This document shows positions 58,981 to 64,000 of a DNA stretch of 64,000 nt, piece after piece. Source of the DNA: Diplolepis rosae. Taxonomy: Eukaryota; Arthropoda; Insecta; Hymenoptera; Diplolepididae. The stretch is taken from assembly GCA_030998225.1 (NCBI GenBank), contig JAPYXD010000553.1, positions 310,001 through 374,000 of the forward strand, in the 5' to 3' direction. The translations under genes and the position numbers were made by a program. The notes beneath the pieces are model-generated. The model saw nothing but the letters and a program-made list of their open reading frames with translations. It was not told where the DNA came from and ran no database searches. Each line of letters starts with the position of its first letter. The stretch's first letter is position 1.

Positions 58981-61900
58981 AAAAGATTCTTAGATCCAAA
59001 GAAATGTATTTAATTGATTCCATTTCTTTGTATCAAACAATTCGTTACCTAATACAATTAAATATTTTTTAGAAGCACAAAACGCGTGCTTTAATTCAAA
59101 GAAATAATTTATTTGATAGGCATTTCTTCAATACAAAGAAATATTTCTTTGCTTGTGAATTTGAGCGAATTAACTCAACCAAATCATGTCTTTGAAACTA
59201 AGTACCTAATTTATTTGAATCTTGTTTTCGCACTCAAAGAAATATTTATTTGATTCAATAAGTCCCATGTTTCGAATTCAACAAGACGCATTTGAATCAA
59301 ATAATTTTTCCATAGATGAATCAAGCTTTAGGTTTAGTTGAATCTAGGAAATATTAATTTAATTGAGGCATTCATTAGTTAATTTAGGAAGATATTTATT
59401 CGATTCAAAGAGTTGATATATGTATATCAATGTAAGCTTTCTTCATATGAATAAAATATTGTGTTTACATTAATATTTATTTCTTTAGTTGAAAGAAATG
59501 TTTTTTGTGAACAGTAGAATGGAAAAATTCATTCAAAAAAGAACATTTATTTCAAAGAAGACGATATTTTGTTGAAATGACTGCAAGTACGTTCACACTG
59601 ATAGAAAGGAATGGCTGTTACAACGATATTTATGATTAATTTAACCTTACCTTATTGCTGGCATAGATACAGCAATATGAGATTTGTATTTTAACAATCC
59701 GATTATAACTGAATAAATATGAACGAATCAACCATATCATTGGTTGCTATGGAAAAATGTATTGTTCGCCTTCCCATATTATATTTCTGATTCGACCAGT
59801 TTCACTTACAATATTTTGATTTCTGTATTTAACTTCCTGCATTGTTCAGAGAGACATATTATTTTATAAATACAATTATAAATTCCCAACCTACAACCAA
59901 ATGGCTAAAACTACCGAACCATTTCTATCAGTGCAGTTCAAATAAATAATTTCGTTTACATAAATGTTTGGCATCATTGTTACAATTGTCAATCTTTTTG
60001 AACTTGCAACATATTTCATATAATTAAATGTTTATTGGATTCTTCCTAGGAAATATTCGCCTGCATTATCAATATAAAATAATTTAAACCAAAAAAAACA
60101 AATTTTTTAAAATAAAGAAATATTTTTTTTAAAAAACTGACGGTATTTTTCGTTTAAAAAATTTGTTTATTTAATTTAAAGGTTTGCCATATTTGTTATG
60201 ATAACATATTTTTTGAACTTGCAACATATTTCATATAATTAAATGTTTATTGGATTCTTCCTAGGAAATATTCGCCTGCATTATGAATATGGAATAATTT
60301 AGACAAAACAAACCATTTTTTTAAAAGAAAGAAGTATTTTTTTGAAAAATCTGTGGTATTTTTCGTTTAAAAAATTTGTTTATTCCATTTAAACGTTTGG
60401 CATAGTTGTTATGATTACATGTTTTTTAAACTTGAAACATATATTTTTGATAGAATTGAAAATTTATCATTCTCGTTCTAAGAAACATTCGCTCTCATTA
60501 TCAACTTGAAATGTGTCATTCCAAACAAATATTCGTCCCACCATGGTATACATTTTTTTCTATTCAACTGTTTTTCATAGTTGATGTGAACATACATATA
60601 CATACTTTCAAATGTGGAATATATTTCATAGGGTTGAAGATTTATCAGTTTCTCCAAAGGAAATATTCGTTTTGATTCACAATATCGAATATATCATTTA
60701 AAATTTAATTAATTTATAATTACTTCTTTATTTTTCACTTAGGTTTTTTAAATTAAATTGATTTTACAAAAATTTAAACAGCAAAAGTCTTGATCAATTT
60801 ATAACATAAAAACTAAAAAATCTACACAAGATTTAGATTTCACATACATTTCTTAGGTACAATAATAATTTAGAATTCACAATTGTATAATTCATATTTT
60901 GAAAATATACAACACAGAAAATAAAAGAATTTCCTTTTAAATGTTTTTACACAAGATTCTTTTTTATATTAATGAAATTTTTGAATATATATTTTAAAAT
61001 TTAGTTTCATTAAACTTCATACGTATAGTTATAATAAAAATGTATATTAAATATTAATTAATAATTATATTATATATTTATCAATAATCATAATTATAAT
61101 AATTTTAAAAAATATTTTATGAATAATTTATAAAACGAGTTGATTTATTTTTCCTTGAGTGAGGCTCAAAAGCTCTAGTCACGACACATTTCTCTCACAA
61201 GCTCTGAATAACTCCTGCAGTCACTATATAAGAAAGTTCCAAATTTTATGTCTCAGGATTGTAAGCGAGCGTGAGCGTGATTCGACGAAAGCGTATCGTC
61301 CTATATATAAGTTTTTTAGTTATTAGGTTTATATTTGCGAAGTTGTATATTTAAGTGTATTTGTGATAGAAAATATGATTGGCTGCGACTGAATGGTGTG
61401 AATGTAATTGTATGATATTTATATACGTATGTATCGGATGACTAATGGTAGGTTCGAGGTGAGAATTTTTTTGTTATTTAAGAGAACCATGACAACGTTT
61501 ACTTAACTCCTTACAATTCATGAAGTTTATATTACTTTAAATTTAAGAAATATTTTTTAAATTTCAAAACACGTTTATTCATATCAGTAACATCTTTTTG
61601 ACACAAATCTCTAACTTACCATAGGCAATATTATTTTACCATTTTAAACAGTAAATCACATCTTCGGAGCAAATAATTATTTAATCCTGCCAAAAATTAT
61701 CTCCTCATTTCAAAGAAATATTTCTCTCAATTTACAATACGCTCATTAGAAACAAGGAATCATATATTGGAATGGAAAACAAATTTACTTGAACCAATGC
61801 AAATTTTTTTGAATTAATTCATTGTTTCTTTGAACATGCATCACATCATTTTACATCAAAGAATTTACTTCTCTTATCAAATAATTGCTACACAATGTTA

Positions 61901-62093
61901 ATAACATATTTATTCAATCTAATGAATATTTAATAGTACTAGAAAAACATTTTTTTGCTTTAATTATTCATTTTTTAAAGGCAATAAAAATATTTCTTTG
62001 ATCTAAAAAAATATTTATTCGTCACCATCCAGCTCAACCATTTATTTGAATCAAAGAAATATTCTTTGATTCAAATATTCTTTTTTCTCAGTG
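58981..62093. mobile_element. 3113-bp CACTGAG-type non-autonomous element with TCGT duplication
   Basis: The left end CCACTGAGAAAAAAGA and right end TCTTTTTTCTCAGTG are inverted repeats (about 30 bp, imperfect inward). TCGT flanks both sides (58977-58980 and 62094-62097); removing the element and one TCGT restores the host reading frame at a Val-Ile-Val-Cys-Lys stretch. There is no coding capacity. Much of it is built from CAAAGAAATATTT words. A truncated relative is at 5985-7935. Confidence 0.88.
59945..60720. repeat. Degenerate ~200-215-bp tandem repeat inside the element
   Basis: AACTTGCAACATATTTCATA recurs at 60001 and 60216 with high similarity in what follows (CCTAGGAAATATTCGCCTGC), and in more diverged form near 60430 and 60610. 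About four units make up the centre of the 3.1-kb element. Confidence 0.78.
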
Positions 62094-63477
62094 TCGTATG
62101 TAAAAACTTTCTGATGGGTTGTTTAAATTTGTCGCAGAAAAAATTGAGAATAGTACAGGGTAAAATGTTAAATGGTGAAAGTTTAGTCGATGGTATAGAA
62201 GGATGCATGAGAATCGTAAAGTAAAACTAACTGATCAAGTGAAACAATTAATTCAGGAATATTGTTTAACCATGGCACATCAAAAATCTCATTATTTGCG
62301 AGAATCAACTAAATTAAATTATTTTACGAATACAGAATTAAATTTAGCAAAATTGTATAGTGAGTTTTGTGACTACTACATAAGTGTAACGCAGGATCTC
62401 GATGAGAAAAATTTAATTCATGAGACCACATACGCAAAATACTTCAATCGAAATGTTAATTCTACCTTCAGGTTACCGCGTACTGACATATGTAATACAT
62501 GTTACGAAAGTGATTTGCAAAATGTGGAATCTCCTGAAATCGCGATTCATAACAAGAGGTAAAAGAATATCGAATTTTGAGAGATAAGTTGATGTCCGAG
62601 GAAGGAGTGCTGTGCTGCGAATTTGATTATGCTCAAAATCTTGCGTTACCCAAAATTCCGGTCAATGAACAGTTTTACAAACGATTTTTGTGGTTTTATT
62701 TGTTTAACGTTCATGTTTATGGTTCTGAACAGAGCTACATGTATCCTATTTTAGAGGGAAGTACCAAAAAAGGGGCAAATACTGTGTGCAGTTTTCTCCA
62801 TCATGCAATACAACAAGAATTTGATAATATTCATCACAAAAAGATTGTTCTTTTTTCTGATGCATGTGGTGGACAAAATAAGAATTGCACAGTATTTGCA
62901 TACCTTCTCACACTTTATATGCAATTGGATGTTGGCATCTGGCATGTCTTTCCGGTTCGGGGTCATTCGTAATGTCAATGAGACCGTAATTTTGGAATGT
63001 ATTCGCAGAAAGAGAAAAAGTTAGAACGCATAGAAACTGCAGAAGAGTACATTAAATTAATCAGAAACTCTCGAGATCCTCCATTCAATATGGTACAGTG
63101 TGGTCATAACATTTTGAATGATTATGGAGAATCCTTCAAAAAATCTGTACTGCATCCTAAAAGCATGAAAATAAGCCAAGCTTACGTAATTCATTATCTA
63201 CCAAACGGAAGTGTAGAAATTTTTGAGGATTATACAGGAACGAATGTCTCCACCTTTAAAATTAAAACGAAAGTGAAACTCGCGCAGTTAGAAAGAAATC
63301 CCCCTCCAATCGTTGGAATAACTGAAGCCAAACTGAATGATTTGAAGAGTTTATTGAAATACCTCACACCAAAAGGACAAGCGTTTTTTAATGAATACTT
63401 TGCCTCGATGACGAGCAATTAAACCAAAGACGACTCGATTCTTCCTTCTGATGAAGATTAAACTGTATACTTTATTT

Positions 63478-63705
63478 TAAAATACATTAAAAATTGAAAA
63501 AGAAAAACTGATTAATATTTAGTAAACTTAATTTTTTAAATTTTTATTGTATAAAAGATATAGGTTTTATCATATTTATAAGCCATACATTGGCGAGACA
63601 ATTCGTGCCGTGCGGCTGTACGCCACGGAGCCTTTGATACGCTCGAAAAATCAGGCAATGCATTAAACTAAACTCATTATAGCTCTAGAACTATTGAATA
63701 TTCTG
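63478..63705. repeat. Right TIR of the DUF7869 element
   Basis: This is the near reverse complement of 58019-58243. It begins about 55 bases after the gene's stop codon and contains a TATAAAAGATATAGG stretch. Confidence 0.85.
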
Positions 63706-63834
63706 GTCTCAAACATGTTTTAAGCCCTTATGGGAAAGAGAAGCACGTAAAATGTTTACAAAACTGTAAATTTTCTCTGTACATCAATGAACTTACCGAG
63801 CCTGTGCAAAGGAAGAAGTAGATGACTTTACAAA

Positions 63835-64000
63835 CTTGACACAACTGGGGAAGGGTTAATTAAAGAAATGCAACAGTGCTTAAATAAATTTCAAATTCCG
63901 TTTGGCAACACTCTCGCATTATCGACAGACAATGCAGCCGTCATGGTTGGCAATAAAAATTCATTTTTCACACGTCTAGAAAAGGCTTCTCCTTTTGCGC
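63835..64000 (+). pseudogene. hAT-like transposase fragment, cut by window edge
   Basis: The frame reads LDTTGEGLIKEMQQCLNKFQ, then LALSTDNAAVMVGNKNSFF, and stays open to the last base. An Asp-Asn pair followed by a GxxNSFFTRL-type segment is the usual second catalytic Asp region of hAT-like transposases with an RNase H fold, related to uncharacterised zinc-finger transposase-derived proteins. It begins about 130 bp outside the right TIR of the DUF7869 element, so it is the DNA into which that element may have inserted. Upstream it is not readable; downstream is not available. Confidence 0.65.

Larger units (their letters stand above)
58354..63422 (+). pseudogene. DUF7869-type gene, disrupted by an insertion, stops and shifts
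   Basis: Exon 1 (58354-58437) starts MPRTIRGRKRKRDESTW, a basic N-terminus, with a GTATAC donor. Exon 2 starts at 58699 (GEEYISRLKNPERV). It has Cys-bearing LQSCCESIAISAQEKL, an in-frame TAG near 58843, and is cut at 58980 by the inserted element. Coding resumes at 62098 with CKNFLMGCLNLSQKKLRIVQ. After a shift near 62195 come NRKVKLTDQVKQLIQEYCL and FRLPRTDICNTC. After another near 62565 come the core VLCCEFDYAQNLALPKIP and IVLFSDACGGQNKN, with HVFPVRGHS, then stops at 62970-62972 and near 62980, and a C-terminal part to 63422. The SDxCxGQNKN and PxxGHS motifs are the hallmark of DUF7869 proteins. Role unknown; a transposase-like role is suspected from context. Confidence 0.8.
58019..63705 (+). 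mobile_element. 5.7-kb long-TIR element carrying a DUF7869-type gene
   Basis: The left end (about 58019-58243) and right end (about 63478-63705) are inverted repeats of about 225 bp with modest divergence. Shared words include TATTCAATAGTTCT, AATTTTCGAGCGTATCAAAG and TATGGCTTATAAATATGATA. The gene inside runs left to right and is split by a 3.1-kb non-autonomous element, so the original unit was about 2.6 kb. The outermost bases and target duplication could not be fixed. The arrangement implies that the gene is, or once was, the element's own mobility gene; that is inference. Confidence 0.82.

Overview
This window looks like transposon-packed nuclear DNA of an arthropod, most likely an insect. 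The base composition is strongly AT-rich. Coding pieces carry spliceosomal introns with GT...AG ends. Mariner, Penelope-like, Ty3/Gypsy, LINE, P-element-like, hAT-like and TTAA-flanked elements lie next to or inside each other. I found no convincing single-copy host gene, no rRNA, no functional tRNA, no CRISPR array and no bacterial operon. The order within insects cannot be fixed from the sequence.

Layout. 0-0.5 kb: disrupted glycoprotein-like remnant running off the left edge. 1.2-2.3 and 5.1-5.8 kb: DD41D-type mariner-like copies; the second is a deletion derivative with intact inverted ends and TA duplications. 6-9 kb: non-autonomous repeats. 9.2-10 kb: GC-rich stretch with splice-like signals. 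10-11.8 kb: decayed Penelope-like element (reverse transcriptase plus GIY-YIG endonuclease). 16-17.6 kb: Ty3/Gypsy and mariner remnants. 18.8-20.8 kb: broken copy of a zinc-cluster orphan gene family. 21.6-23.6 kb: LINE tail, a 72-bp TTAA mini-element and another DD41D remnant. 24-25.5 kb: possible Gypsy fragment and a tandem repeat. 25.9-29.2 kb: mariner remnant fused to the 3' part of a P-element-like transposase gene whose five visible exons are all open. 31.7-35.7 kb: THAP-domain P-element-like gene. 36.4-39.4 kb: a 0.4-kb-arm palindrome, a second orphan family and a DD41D transposase with one stop. 40-41.2 kb: a 0.57-kb-arm palindrome.

41.2-48.0 kb holds the most striking object: a 6.8-kb element with nearly identical ~505-bp terminal inverted repeats, a probable 5-bp duplication (ATTTT), and a four-exon gene for a ~1585-residue protein with XPG/PIN-nuclease-like acidic motifs and Cys-rich ends. 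Its only visible lesions are two one-base homopolymer shifts. 49.7-53.4 kb: a short repeat split by a 3255-bp TTAA-flanked element; an uninterrupted relative at 8.5-9.0 kb shows the empty site. 58.0-63.7 kb: a second long-TIR element (~225 bp) with a DUF7869-type gene, itself split by a 3.1-kb non-autonomous element with a TCGT duplication. A hAT-like fragment runs off the right edge.

The genes do not form a pathway. They are independent mobile elements, and their nesting gives relative ages: the 41-48 kb element looks youngest; most mariner, Penelope, Gypsy and LINE pieces look old. Family names come from motif recognition alone; no database search was possible.
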